The notes below the pieces were generated by a model. The model was not told the origin of the DNA. It saw only the letters and a program-made list of their open reading frames with translations, and searched no databases. A DNA stretch of 26,308 nucleotides, from NCBI GenBank assembly GCA_002104895.1, contig MCFG01000589.1, positions 1-26,308 of the forward strand. Direction: 5' to 3'. Position numbers and translations under genes: made by a program. This DNA is from Anaeromyces robustus. Lineage: Eukaryota; Neocallimastigomycota; Neocallimastigomycetes; Neocallimastigales; Neocallimastigaceae. This document shows positions 1-9,310 of this stretch, piece after piece. Each line of letters starts with the position of its first letter. Position 1 is the stretch's first letter.

Positions 1-1175
1 TAAAAGAGTGGAGTATATCCAAAAATATTAACTTTATTAACATTGGCTCCACATTTAACTAAATATTTTACTATATTTTCATTTCCACTTTCACAAGCAT
101 AAAATAAAGGAATTTCTTGAACTTTATTTTCTTTATTAACATCGGCTCCATAGTCAATTAAACATTTAATAATATCTTCATTTTCATTTTTACAAGCGTA
201 AAATAATGAAGTGGAACCTTCTTTATCTTCTTCATTGACATTAGCTCCTCTTTCCACTAAATATTTAACAATAGTTTCATTGTTAGATATACAAGCATAA
301 ATTAATGGGGTATCGTTACTCATATCTGCACCATGTTCAACTAAATACTTAATGACTTTTTCATTTCCTTTTTTACATGCACAACCTAACGAAGTAATAT
401 TGGATCCATTTTTCCTATTTACATCCGCTCCATGTTCCACTAAATATTTTACAATATTTTCATTTCCATTTTCACATGCTTTAAATAAAGGAATTTCTCT
501 CCATCTATTTTCTTTATTGATATCCGCTCCATATCTAATTAAATATCTAACTAAAGGTTCATTTCCAAATAAACATGCACAACTTAATGGGGTACAACCA
601 TTACGAGTTTCTTTATTTACATTGGCTCCTAATTCAACTAAATATTTTACTACAGGTTCATTACCTTTCATACATGCTTCAACTAAAAACATATCACAAT
701 TTAATGAATTAGTACATCTACAAATATAATTCTCTCTTGAAATTTTATATTTAATATTTGAAATTTGTTCATTTAAATCAGAAGTAGATATTGGTACTTT
801 ATTTTTATAATAAAAAAGTAAAGTTTTTATAAATTCATTATCAAAAAATTTAAATGTTCCAAATATAATTTCTAATAATTGAAGATTATTTTCTTTTAAT
901 AATCTTTTCATTAATTTAGAAGAAATATTTAAAATACCATTACATTTTTCCAATATAAATTGTAATCTTTCAGTCGTTAATAAATTATTATTATATATTT
1001 CATAAACAGGATCATTTATTTTTTGATATTTTTTAATTGAATTATTATTATTTATTAAATCTTTTATTTCATTAATATTCCTGTTATCAATAGCTACTAT
1101 AAAAGAAGCTATTTGAATTTCATTATTCAAATTTTCCAAATTAAAATTATTTAATTCACTATTAATTATCACCAT
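1..1175 (-). CDS. Ankyrin-repeat protein, N-terminal part (3' end beyond window)
   Basis: Reading the minus strand from the ATG at 1173-1175 gives 391 codons with no stop up to the left edge, so the gene is cut there. Residues 1-155 are a helical-looking, Asn/Ile/Leu-rich N-terminal region that I do not recognise. From about residue 160 there are seven ankyrin repeats plus the start of an eighth, with the pattern TPL..AC..GNE.IVKYLVE.GADVNKEN. Ankyrin repeats mediate protein-protein binding; the partner cannot be inferred. Each repeat has a Cys in the first helix (ACMKGNE, ACLFGNE, ACENGNE and so on). The repeat joint GADMSNDTPL (residues 282-291) is five residues shorter than the others. No signal peptide, membrane segment or intron is apparent. 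The ATG is the first in-frame Met close to the homology. Large ankyrin families are typical of anaerobic fungi. The ankyrin call is firm; the cellular role is unknown. Confidence 0.9.
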   Translation of the reverse strand, partial: MVIINSELNNFNLENLNNEIQIASFIVAIDNRNINEIKDLINNNNSIKKYQKINDPVYEIYNNNLLTTERLQFILEKCNGILNISSKLMKRLLKENNLQLLEIIFGTFKFFDNEFIKTLLFYYKNKVPISTSDLNEQISNIKYKISRENYICRCTNSLNCDMFLVEACMKGNEPVVKYLVELGANVNKETRNGCTPLSCACLFGNEPLVRYLIRYGADINKENRWREIPLFKACENGNENIVKYLVEHGADVNRKNGSNITSLGCACKKGNEKVIKYLVEHGADMSNDTPLIYACISNNETIVKYLVERGANVNEEDKEGSTSLFYACKNENEDIIKCLIDYGADVNKENKVQEIPLFYACESGNENIVKYLVKCGANVNKVNIFGYTPLF

Positions 1176-1424
1176 TTCGATAATGAAAAAATTATTAAAG
1201 TGGAAAAAAAAATTAATAAAAATAGTTTTTTTTATTTTTTATTTTTTAAAAAAAATTTGTACTTCATCTTTTCAATTTTATTTTTTTTTAATTTGTACTT
1301 ATTTGTATTTATTTAATAATATTTTATTGTTTTATATTTAATATTGTTTGGTTTATAATTTTAATTTGTACTTTTTTGTTTTTATTTATTTATCTGTTTA
1401 TTTCATTTATCTATTTTTTTACTT
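1176..1424. other. AT-rich upstream region of the ankyrin gene
   Basis: This stretch lies 5' of the minus-strand ankyrin gene and should contain its promoter. It is T-rich, with A/T runs such as the one around 1220-1255. I see no clear TATA box or other defined motif. Confidence 0.4.
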
Positions 1425-1479
<55 letters not shown>

Positions 1480-1492
1480 TTGATTTATTGAT

Positions 1493-1531
<39 letters not shown>

Positions 1532-1568
1532 TTTTATTATTTATTTATTTATTTTATTATTTATGTAT

Positions 1569-1643
<75 letters not shown>

Positions 1644-1776
1644 CTTACTTATTTATTTATTTATTTATTATTTATTTATTTATTTATTTATTTATCATTT
1701 ATTTATTTATTTATTTATTCATTTATTTATTTATTTATTTATTTTTATTTTTATTTATTTATTTATATTTATTTCT
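1425..1776. repeat. (TTTA)n microsatellite, about 350 bp
   Basis: The tetranucleotide TTTA is repeated almost without break, interrupted by occasional TTGA, TTTTA, CTTA and TATG variants. The open frame that crosses it encodes only Leu/Phe/Ile/Tyr repeats and is an artefact of the period-4 repeat, not a gene. It separates the ankyrin promoter from the rest of the intergenic region. Confidence 0.95.
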
Positions 1777-3610
1777 TTTATTGTTATGTAACTCTAATTT
1801 AATAATAAATTTTATTTATTATATATGTAATCTGCATCATTTTTAAAAAAAAAAAAATTTTTTTTTAAATCAATTTTAAAGTTTTGATTATATAAGGTAA
1901 TGGTAGTACAATAAATATTACTTGCATTAAAAAAAAAAATTTGCATTTAAAAAATTATAATAATTCTAAAAAAATTTTTTTTTTCTTTTTTCTATTTATC
2001 ATGATGTGATTTTTGTTCATGTTCCATCAATAAAATATATATAATGGAATATGGAATATATTTAACTTAAAATATATTTACATTTACATTTACATTTATA
2101 TATAGAAGAAAATATAAAATTTAAATGCATTTGAAGGGTATACCTCATTATTTTTTTTTTTTTTTTTTATTATTAAACATTAGATTTCTTTTATTATTTT
2201 TATATTTTTTATTACCAACTGCCACAACTTAAAATTTTAATATTAATAATAGTATTAAACTTTCATTTTATTTATGGTCAGATATTATGCAATAATTAAA
2301 CTTTTTTTTTATTATTTAGAATCTGTCAATTTTATATATATTATTATATATATGTTCTTTTTATTAATATTACATATTATTTATTTATTTATTTATTTAA
2401 TTTTATTTTATTTTATTTTATTATTTATTATTTATTATTTATTACATTTATTTATTACATATTAATGGCTCATGACTATTATTATGATATAATTAAAATT
2501 CATAATGCAATTAATCCACCAATAAATACTACTAATTCTAATATTATTAAAATAAATAATTATAAAGATGTTGGTTTAAATATGATCTATACATGAAAAT
2601 TATAATAATATTTCACTTTCATTTTATTATGATTAGAAATTATCTTGTTACAATACTTAATCTTAAAATTAAAAATGAACATGGATATTAATGTTTGCTA
2701 TCTTTATTTTACAATTAATATTAAAGAAAGAGTTTTAAGAAATAAATTTATTAACCATAAAACATTTGAACATTTGATTGTGATTTTATTGATAATGAGA
2801 AAAAAAAAAGAAACTATAATAATGTTTTTTCTTTGTTAGAGATAAAGTTGCTAAATTTTAAAACTACTTTTGAAGGGAAAAAAAACTCAATTAAACGAAG
2901 TAAATAATAAAAAAAGAAATTGCATTAATTTTTGCTACTTAATTAAGATTAGTAAGTAAATGTGAGTATTTATTTAAATTTTATAATATTAATCAATAAT
3001 TTAGGTAATATTGTACCTTTATTATGCTATTAAATTAAAAGATAAAGAAACAATAAATATGCAAATTCAACAAATAAAAATTACCATAAAAAATAAATAA
3101 AATAAATGAAAATTTTAATTAAAATATGACAGATTGACAGTTTTTTAATAATTTATCTTTTTTTTTATATATAGAAAAATTTAAATTATTAATATTTATT
3201 AGTATTACAAATTTTATTTTATATTTTGGACAATGTATTAAAGTATCACATATATAATTAATCAAATAAAATATTGAATTATACTTCAAAATTAATATTA
3301 TACAACTTAAACAACATAAGAATAAATATGAAACTATAAAATAATTAAATAAAAATCTTTGAAAAGATAGAGTATTTTGTATTTATAAATAAAAAAAATT
3401 TTTTATAATAATATTAATAATAAATAACAGAAATAAATAATAAAACAAAGCAATAAAAATATAAAAATTAAATAAATAAATTTATCTATTTGGTTTATTT
3501 GAAGAAATATCTCGTGAAACAAAATATTCAAAATATATTCAAAAAATAATAATTAATAATCTATGCTTTTTTTTTTTTTTTAAAATAAAAAAAATAATGA
3601 AGTTAAGAAT
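1777..3610. other. Non-coding AT-rich intergenic region
   Basis: This stretch holds homopolymer A and T runs, short TTTA/TTTTA tracts (about 2380-2460) and no convincing gene. A 43-codon frame at 2465-2596 has a less repetitive composition than its surroundings (it starts MAHDYYYD) but no recognisable domain. A few short frames around 2645-2840 may be remnants of decayed coding sequence. No RNA gene was recognised. Confidence 0.5.
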
Positions 3611-3619
3611 ATATGAAAT

Positions 3620-4182
3620 GGGAAGTGTGCATTTCGGCAATGTATTTCGTAAATGTATCGCGCATTAAAATAACATATTATTTAAATGTATTATATTGTG
3701 GCTTATAAAATAAATAAATAAAAAATTTATTATATTATTAAAATCAATATTTTATTTATTATTGATTTATGAAACCAATTTATTAGTGGTATCTTCTTTT
3801 TATTAATATTTCTTTTTTTTTTTATTTAACTTATGAAATAAATAAAATATTATGTGAAATTTAAAATTTATATTTATAATTCTTTAAATTATGAAATAAA
3901 AAAAATATTAAGTGAAATTTAAAATTTATATTTATAATTCTTTAAATTATGAAATAAATAAAATATTAAGTGAAATTTAAAATTTATATTTATAATTCTT
4001 TAAATTATGAAATAAATAAGAAATGTTTTAATATACAAGTACTAGTATATAAACTCTCTTAAAAAATTTTTATATAAATGTGGCGTCAAAAAATATTTAT
4101 TTAAATTTAAAATATGAAATGTGGCGTAAAGGACCTGTCAATGCAAAAAATTTCATGTACATTGCCGAAATGCTACACTCAG
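3620..4182. mobile_element. Candidate MITE-like element with terminal inverted repeats and 9-bp flanking duplication
   Basis: A perfect 16-bp inverted repeat, GCATTTCGGCAATGTA at 3629-3644 and its reverse complement at 4158-4173, is unusually GC-rich for this DNA. Allowing a few differences, the similarity extends outward (GGGAAGTGT against CTGAGTGTA read inward). Immediately outside both ends is the 9-mer ATATGAAAT (3611-3619 and 4183-4191), the size expected for a Mutator-like target-site duplication. The interior has no ORF and contains a 58-bp tandem repeat, so it would be non-autonomous. TATGAAAT also occurs inside the element, so the flanking match could be partly chance. A second inverted motif pair (3699-3708 and 4231-4240) straddles the right end and complicates the boundaries. 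Confidence 0.45.
3833..4020. repeat. 58-bp tandem repeat, 3 full copies plus a partial
   Basis: Units begin at 3833, 3891, 3949 and 4007 with the sequence ATGAAATAAATAAAATATTA, and are nearly identical. The exact 58-bp spacing and few substitutions suggest recent expansion. The array lies inside the candidate inverted-repeat element. Confidence 0.9.
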
Positions 4183-4191
4183 ATATGAAAT

Positions 4192-4782
4192 ATGCGTTAA
4201 ATGTATTAATGTAATGTATTAAATTTTAGGTATAAGCCACATTATGTTAATAAAAAGTATGTAATTACATAATAATTTATATATTTGCAATACTCTTTAT
4301 CATAAAATAAATTAATAAAGTTTGATACATAATTATCAAAACTAAATTAATGATTTTAAACCATAAACATAAATAATTAAAATATTTTACTTATAATAAA
4401 AATTTTAAAGTTTTTTTCACATTTTTTAAAACATATAAAAAATATTTAAAAAATATATTTATTTTTCACTTTTTTTTTTTCTTTTGAATTAATGATTAAG
4501 TGTTTACGAATCTATTTGGTTAAAACTTTAAAAACAACTGTATATTCTATATTTTTTTTTTAAATTTTGTTACACTAATGTTTTTATATTGATTTTTTAT
4601 TTTATTATCTTAGTCGCTCCCCAAATATAATATATATTATTATAATATTCATATTAAAAATAATTATTTTTAGTATAATTCAAAATTAATTATATTTTAA
4701 AAAATATGAGCCAATAAAAATCAAAATATTTTCTACAAAAACCATATATTTAGTTAATAAATTTATTACTATAATATATTAT
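4192..4782. other. Non-coding AT-rich intergenic region
   Basis: No gene or RNA was recognised. The inverted motif TATAAGCCAC (4231-4240) matches the reverse complement of GTGGCTTATA at 3699-3708. The rest is A/T runs. Confidence 0.5.
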
Positions 4783-5325
4783 CCATTTTCAAATACTCTT
4801 TTATATAAATAAAACAGAAGTAATTTTATTAATTTATTAATTATATATTAAATATGGTTTTTAAGTAAACCTATTTACAAATATTCTACTATATAAATAT
4901 TATAGAAGTAATTTTATTAATTTATTAATTATATATTAAATATGGATTTTAAGTAAACCTATTTTCAAATATTCTTTTATATAAATATATAATAGAAGTA
5001 ATTTTATTAATTTATTAATTATATATTAAATATGGTTTTTAAGTAAACCTATTTTCAAATATTTTCTTATATAAATATATAATATAACTAATTTTACTAA
5101 TTTATTAATTATATATTAAATATGGATTTTAAGTAAACTTATTTACAAATATTCTTTTATATAAACATATAATAGAACTAATTTTATTAATTTATTAATT
5201 ATATATTAAATATGGATTTTAAGTAAACTTATTTACAAATATTCTTTTATATAAACATATAATAGAACTAATTTTATAAATTTATTAATTATATATTAAA
5301 TATGAACTTTAAGAAAACTAATTAT
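4783..5325. repeat. About 90-bp tandem repeat, six copies
   Basis: The landmark TATGG/TATGA after TTAATTATATATTAAA recurs at 4853, 4941, 5031, 5121, 5211 and 5301, so the units are 88, 90, 90, 90 and 90 bp. Each unit also carries a variant of AAGTAAACCTATTTACAAAT and of AGAAGTAATTTTATTAATTT. The array ends about 375 bp before the start codon of the first xylanase gene. It has no coding capacity. Confidence 0.93.
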
Positions 5326-5540
5326 ATTAATAACAAATTTTATATATATATATATATATATTTTTATTATATATAAATATTTAATATATTAATAACTCTT
5401 ATAATAATAAATAATTTACAAAAGTTATATAATATAATATATGTTAAAATAGAAAAAAAAATATAAAGATACATATATATATATAATAAGTTCTCTATAT
5501 ATAAGCTTAGTTTTTTTCTCTTTTTTAATTGTTTAAGATC

Positions 5541-5571
<31 letters not shown>

Positions 5572-5701
5572 TATTTATAGACATATCTGTATAAGATCAA
5601 ATTTTTTTTATTATTTTAAATAATAAAATATTATATATCCTAACCTTTTATAATTCAATTCAATAAATTATTATATATATATATAAAAAAAAGGTAAAAA
5701 A
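5326..5701 (+). promoter_or_regulatory. Presumed promoter and 5' leader of GH11 gene 1
   Basis: This interval contains a (TA)n run near 5340-5361, a long T18A13 tract at 5541-5571 of the poly(dT:dA) kind that tends to exclude nucleosomes, and a TATATATATAAA stretch at about 5673-5686 just before the ATG. No single TATA box stands out. It lacks the CACTGGTTG leader motif shared by genes 2 and 3. The extent is inferred from position only. Confidence 0.3.
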
Positions 5702-7222
5702 ATGAAATTTTCACAAGTTATTCCTATTTTAATATCCTTAACCACCACTACAACCACTTTAGCACAAAGTTTTTGTAGTTCAGCTAATCATTCAGGACAA
5801 AGTGTAAAAGAAACATCTAATAAAGTAGGTAATATAGGAGGAGTAGGTTATGAAATATGGTCCGATAGTGGTAATAATAGTGCTACTTTTTATTCGGATG
5901 GTTCCTTTTCTTGTTCTTTCCAAAATGCTAAAGATTATTTATGTCGTTCAGGACTTTCTTTTGATAGTACCCAAACTCATTCTCAAATAGGACATATGTT
6001 TGCCGATTTTAAATTAGTTAAACAAAATATTCAAAATGTTGATTATTCTTATGTAGGTATTTATGGTTGGACAAGAAATCCATTAGTAGAATATTATATT
6101 GTGGATAATTGGCTTAGTCAAGGTCGTCCAGGAGATTGGGTTGGTAATCAAAAACATGGAGATTTTACTATTGATGGTGCTCAATATACCGTATATGAAA
6201 ATACTCGTACAGGACCATCTATTGATGGGGATACTACTTTTAAACAATATTTCAGTATACGTCAACAAGCACGTGATTGTGGTACTATTGATATTACTGC
6301 TCACTTCCAACAATGGGAAAAATTAGGTATGCAAATGGGTAAAATGCATGAAGCTAAAGTTTTAGGGGAAGCTGGTAGTAATGGTGCTGGTACAAGTGGT
6401 ACAGCAGATTTCCCTTATGCTAAAGTTTATATAGGTGAAGGTAATGGTGGTGGTGGTGGTGCTGCTGCTCCTGCTGGCGGTGATGGTGGTGCTACTAATG
6501 CTCCTATAGGTGATGTTGGTGGTGGTGCACCAACTACAAATTCTGCACCAGAAGGTGGAAATGGTCAAGTTCAACCACCACAAAATAATAATGGTGGTGG
6601 TTGGGATAATGGTGGTGGTAATATGAATAATGGTGGAGGTTGGGATTGGAATAACAATAACAATAATAATAATGGTGGTGGTTTTAACTGGGGAGGTAAT
6701 AATGGTGGTAATGGCGGAGGCTTTGATTGGAATAATAATAATGATGGTAATGGCGGAGGCTTTGATTGGAATAGTAACAATGGTGGTAATGGCGGAGGCT
6801 TTGATTGGAATAATAATGGTGGTAATGGTGGTAATGGTGGTGCTTGGAATTGGGCAGCACCTAATAACAACAATAATAACAATAATGGAGGATGGAATTG
6901 GGCAGCCAATAATGGTGGTAATAATGGCGGCGGTTGGGATTGGAATAATAATAACAACAATAATAATAATGGAGGCGATTGGAATTGGGGAGGTAATGGT
7001 GGTGGACCAAAATTCTTTACCAATAATGATGCCATTACCAATAATGCCGTTTCCAACAACAACGAGGCAACACAAGAATCCGGTAACACTAATAATAATA
7101 AACCCAAACAATGTGCACCAATTTGGGGTCAATGTGGGGGACAAGGTTTCAACGGACCAACATGTTGTTCTGAAGGAGCTTGTGTATCAATCAATGAATT
7201 TTACTCCCAATGTCAAGAATAA
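5702..7222 (+). CDS. Secreted endo-1,4-beta-xylanase, GH11, long aromatic-studded Gly/Asn linker, C-terminal CBM1
   Basis: The 506-residue protein hydrolyses internal beta-1,4 bonds of xylan (EC 3.2.1.8 by family) outside the cell. Residues 1 to about 21 are a signal peptide (MKFSQVIPIL then Thr-rich, ending LAQ). Residues 22-246 are a GH11 catalytic domain. The nucleophile is Glu130 in [11 protein letters not shown], the acid/base is Glu223 in VLGEAG, and PSIDGD at 172-177 is the thumb region. Residues 247-470 are a linker of Gly, Asn and some Ala/Pro carrying nine [WF]-[DN]-W triplets every 13-16 residues. Residues 471-506 are a CBM1 with six Cys (471, 478, 488, 489, 494, 504) and the binding-face aromatics Trp475, Phe500 and Tyr501. 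CBM1 binds cellulose, so the enzyme is probably a free wall-anchored xylanase; no fungal dockerin is present. It is a paralogue of the genes at 14769 and 24231, but has a different linker and freer codon use (ATA, ACA and GGA are common). Confidence 0.96.
   Translation: MKFSQVIPILISLTTTTTTLAQSFCSSANHSGQSVKETSNKVGNIGGVGYEIWSDSGNNSATFYSDGSFSCSFQNAKDYLCRSGLSFDSTQTHSQIGHMFADFKLVKQNIQNVDYSYVGIYGWTRNPLVEYYIVDNWLSQGRPGDWVGNQKHGDFTIDGAQYTVYENTRTGPSIDGDTTFKQYFSIRQQARDCGTIDITAHFQQWEKLGMQMGKMHEAKVLGEAGSNGAGTSGTADFPYAKVYIGEGNGGGGGAAAPAGGDGGATNAPIGDVGGGAPTTNSAPEGGNGQVQPPQNNNGGGWDNGGGNMNNGGGWDWNNNNNNNNGGGFNWGGNNGGNGGGFDWNNNNDGNGGGFDWNSNNGGNGGGFDWNNNGGNGGNGGAWNWAAPNNNNNNNNGGWNWAANNGGNNGGGWDWNNNNNNNNNGGDWNWGGNGGGPKFFTNNDAITNNAVSNNNEATQESGNTNNNKPKQCAPIWGQCGGQGFNGPTCCSEGACVSINEFYSQCQE
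6713..6829 (+). repeat. 39-bp in-frame tandem repeat in the gene 1 linker, three copies
   Basis: GGCGGAGGCTTTGATTGGAA recurs at 6713, 6752 and 6791, exactly 39 bp apart, giving 13-residue units of the form GGGFDWN plus an N/G spacer. The copies are nearly identical at DNA level, pointing to recent slippage or unequal exchange inside the gene, with the reading frame kept. Confidence 0.92.
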
Positions 7223-7632
7223 AAACAAAACATGAAAAAAAAAAATTTTTTTCAATTAATGAATTAATTAAATGAAGATACAAAAAAAAAAAAATTTTTT
7301 TTTTTTCATTTTTTATTTTTATGAATTTAAATTTATATAATTTTATAGAATAAATTATATATTTCTATAAAATTAAATTAAATAAGAAAGATGGTCAAAA
7401 TAATTATATATCTTAGCTTATATTTTTTAATTGATAAAAACTTTATATCAAATTAAAAAAAAAAAAAAAAATTAACTAGATGATCAAAAACTATGATTAT
7501 AAATTATTAAAAATATAAAATGAGAAATATATTTTATAAATATACCATTATTTTATAAATATCAAAATATAAATATTTTTTTTATTTATATTTTTATATT
7601 ATTTATATCAATTTATATAATATTATAATTTA
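7223..7632. other. 3' flank of GH11 gene 1
   Basis: The flank opens with an A11T7 run just after the stop codon and an A13T12 run at 7282-7306, both able to form A:U hairpins in a transcript. They may lie in the 3' UTR. No canonical polyadenylation signal can be singled out in this A-rich DNA. No gene was seen. Confidence 0.35.
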
Positions 7633-7822
7633 TAATAAGAAAATATATAATAGTTATAGTTATATATTTATAATAAGAAAATATATAATAGTTATAGTTA
7701 TATATTTATAATAAGAAAATATATAATAGTTATAGTTATATATTTATAATAAGAAAATATATAATAGTTATAGTTATATATTTATAATAAGAAAATATAT
7801 AATAGTTATAGTTATATATTTA
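7633..7822. repeat. 38-bp tandem repeat, five copies
   Basis: AATAAGAAAATATATAATAG recurs at 7634, 7672, 7710, 7748 and 7786, exactly 38 bp apart and virtually without substitution. A diverged half unit follows near 7825-7860. Such homogeneity indicates recent array growth. Confidence 0.93.
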
Positions 7823-8214
7823 TATAATATTATAATTTATAATAAGAATATTATATAATAATAAAGTTATATATATTTTTATAATTATAAAAAATATATA
7901 TATATTTAAATAATATGGAATATTATAAAAAAGAAATATATATTTATATATTATATATATGTAATCTTTTATATCAATTTAATAACAATCTAATTATATA
8001 TATAATGAATAGTTTGTTATCTTTTATATCTATATAAACAATATTATATAAATAAAATTAAAAATAAAAAATAAAAAATAAAACTCTTTTTTTCTAAATA
8101 AATCTATAATTTATTAATATTAATAATATTAAGAGAAATTGTTTTTTTTTTTTTCTTTTTCTTATTTTTTTTGATTTTGATTTTGATTTTTTTTATTTAT
8201 ATTAAGAACTGTAC
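7823..8214. other. Non-coding AT-rich spacer
   Basis: A/T homopolymers and TA-rich sequence only. No gene, RNA or defined repeat was recognised. Confidence 0.5.
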
Positions 8215-9022
8215 TAATTATTACTCATCTTTGTTTTATAGTAATTTTTACTAAATATGTTTAAAATTAGTGACATCAACAAAAAATAAAAAAAAAATAT
8301 TTACAAAAATCAAAATCAAAAATATACAAATATAATATTTCATAGATTCTGTATTTTGATACAACATAAAAAAGTGTTACAAATAATATTATTCTATAAG
8401 TATTATATTATTTTTTTTATAATTATTATGATTATTATATAATATTAATATATATATAATAATAATAAATATAGTAATTCTTAATTATTAAATGTAATCC
8501 ATTATTATTATTTAAAAGTATATACATATATATATATATATAAAAGTAATAAGCTACATATAATAATTAATAATTAATAATTAATTAATAATTATATATA
8601 CAAATGATTTGCAACGTTAAAAATAAATATGTAAAAAAAAAAAAAAAGAATCTCTAAAAATTTTGTTTATTGTTAAAAAGAAAAAGTAAAAAATGTATAT
8701 ACATAATATATACATAATATTTTTCTAATTATTATGTAATAATACTATAGTACACTTATTATTACTCATTTATTTATTTATTAATGTTTTCATAATTCTC
8801 TTGGCTTTATATGTTAAAAATTAGTAACATTTAAAAGAAAGAGAATGTATATAAAAAAAAAAAATAGTTAAAGTATTTATATTATATCATTATACAAAAA
8901 TATATCTATATTACATATATGTATATAATATTTATGTACCTATATTGTAATAATAATTTTACATTTTTACATTTTTACATTTATCTGTATTATAATATTA
9001 ATTATTACATTTGCATTTATAT

Positions 9023-9061
<39 letters not shown>

Positions 9062-9310
9062 TAATATATTTTTAAATTATAAACATTTGATAACAATTAA
9101 TAAGTATATATAAATGATTTACAATGTTAACTAATAAAAAGAATCTCTAAAAATATTGTGTATTGTTAAAAAAAAATAATAAACTTGTTTTAGATATAAC
9201 AATCTCTAGCTATTACATAAAAACTTTATTAATTATAATATATTTTATTACCGCAAATAATCTATTATTCTCTTTTAACAACAAATATATATGTTAAAAA
9301 TTCGTAACAT
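8215..9310. repeat. Degenerate repeat series of about 0.5-kb units
   Basis: Two landmarks recur. The first is a 20-bp imperfect palindrome of the form ATGTTA-N8-TAACAT at 8257-8276 (two arm mismatches), 8811-8830 and 9291-9310. The second is AAATGATTT(G/A)CAA(C/T)GTTAA followed by AGAATCTCTAAAAAT and TATTGTTAAAAA, at about 8603-8680 and 9112-9170, with a weaker trace near 9470-9510. Their order is kept, which suggests two to three ancient tandem copies of a unit about 480-555 bp long. A trinucleotide (AAT)n tract at about 9027-9060 lies within the series. There is no coding capacity. Confidence 0.55.

Noticed and set aside
352-729. 125-codon plus-strand frame
   Set aside because: Shadow of the ankyrin gene on the opposite strand; the repeated sequence simply mirrors the ankyrin repeats.
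1488-1802. 104-codon frame of Leu/Phe/Ile/Tyr on the plus strand
   Set aside because: It is produced by the (TTTA)n repeat, which is open in several frames; there is no coding composition.
3833-5325. Regular repeats as a CRISPR array
   Set aside because: The 58- and 90-bp units are head-to-tail tandem copies without unique spacers, and the organism appears to be a eukaryote.
5367-5600. 77-codon minus-strand frame upstream of gene 1
   Set aside because: Lys/Phe/Tyr/Ile runs from A/T homopolymers; no domain, and it sits in the presumed promoter.
6362-7144. Long antisense frames across the gene 1 linker (also 6571-7107 minus and 6630-7235 plus)
   Set aside because: GGT/AAT-rich linker DNA lacks stops in several frames; the products are Ile/Thr or Leu/Pro repeats with no independent support.
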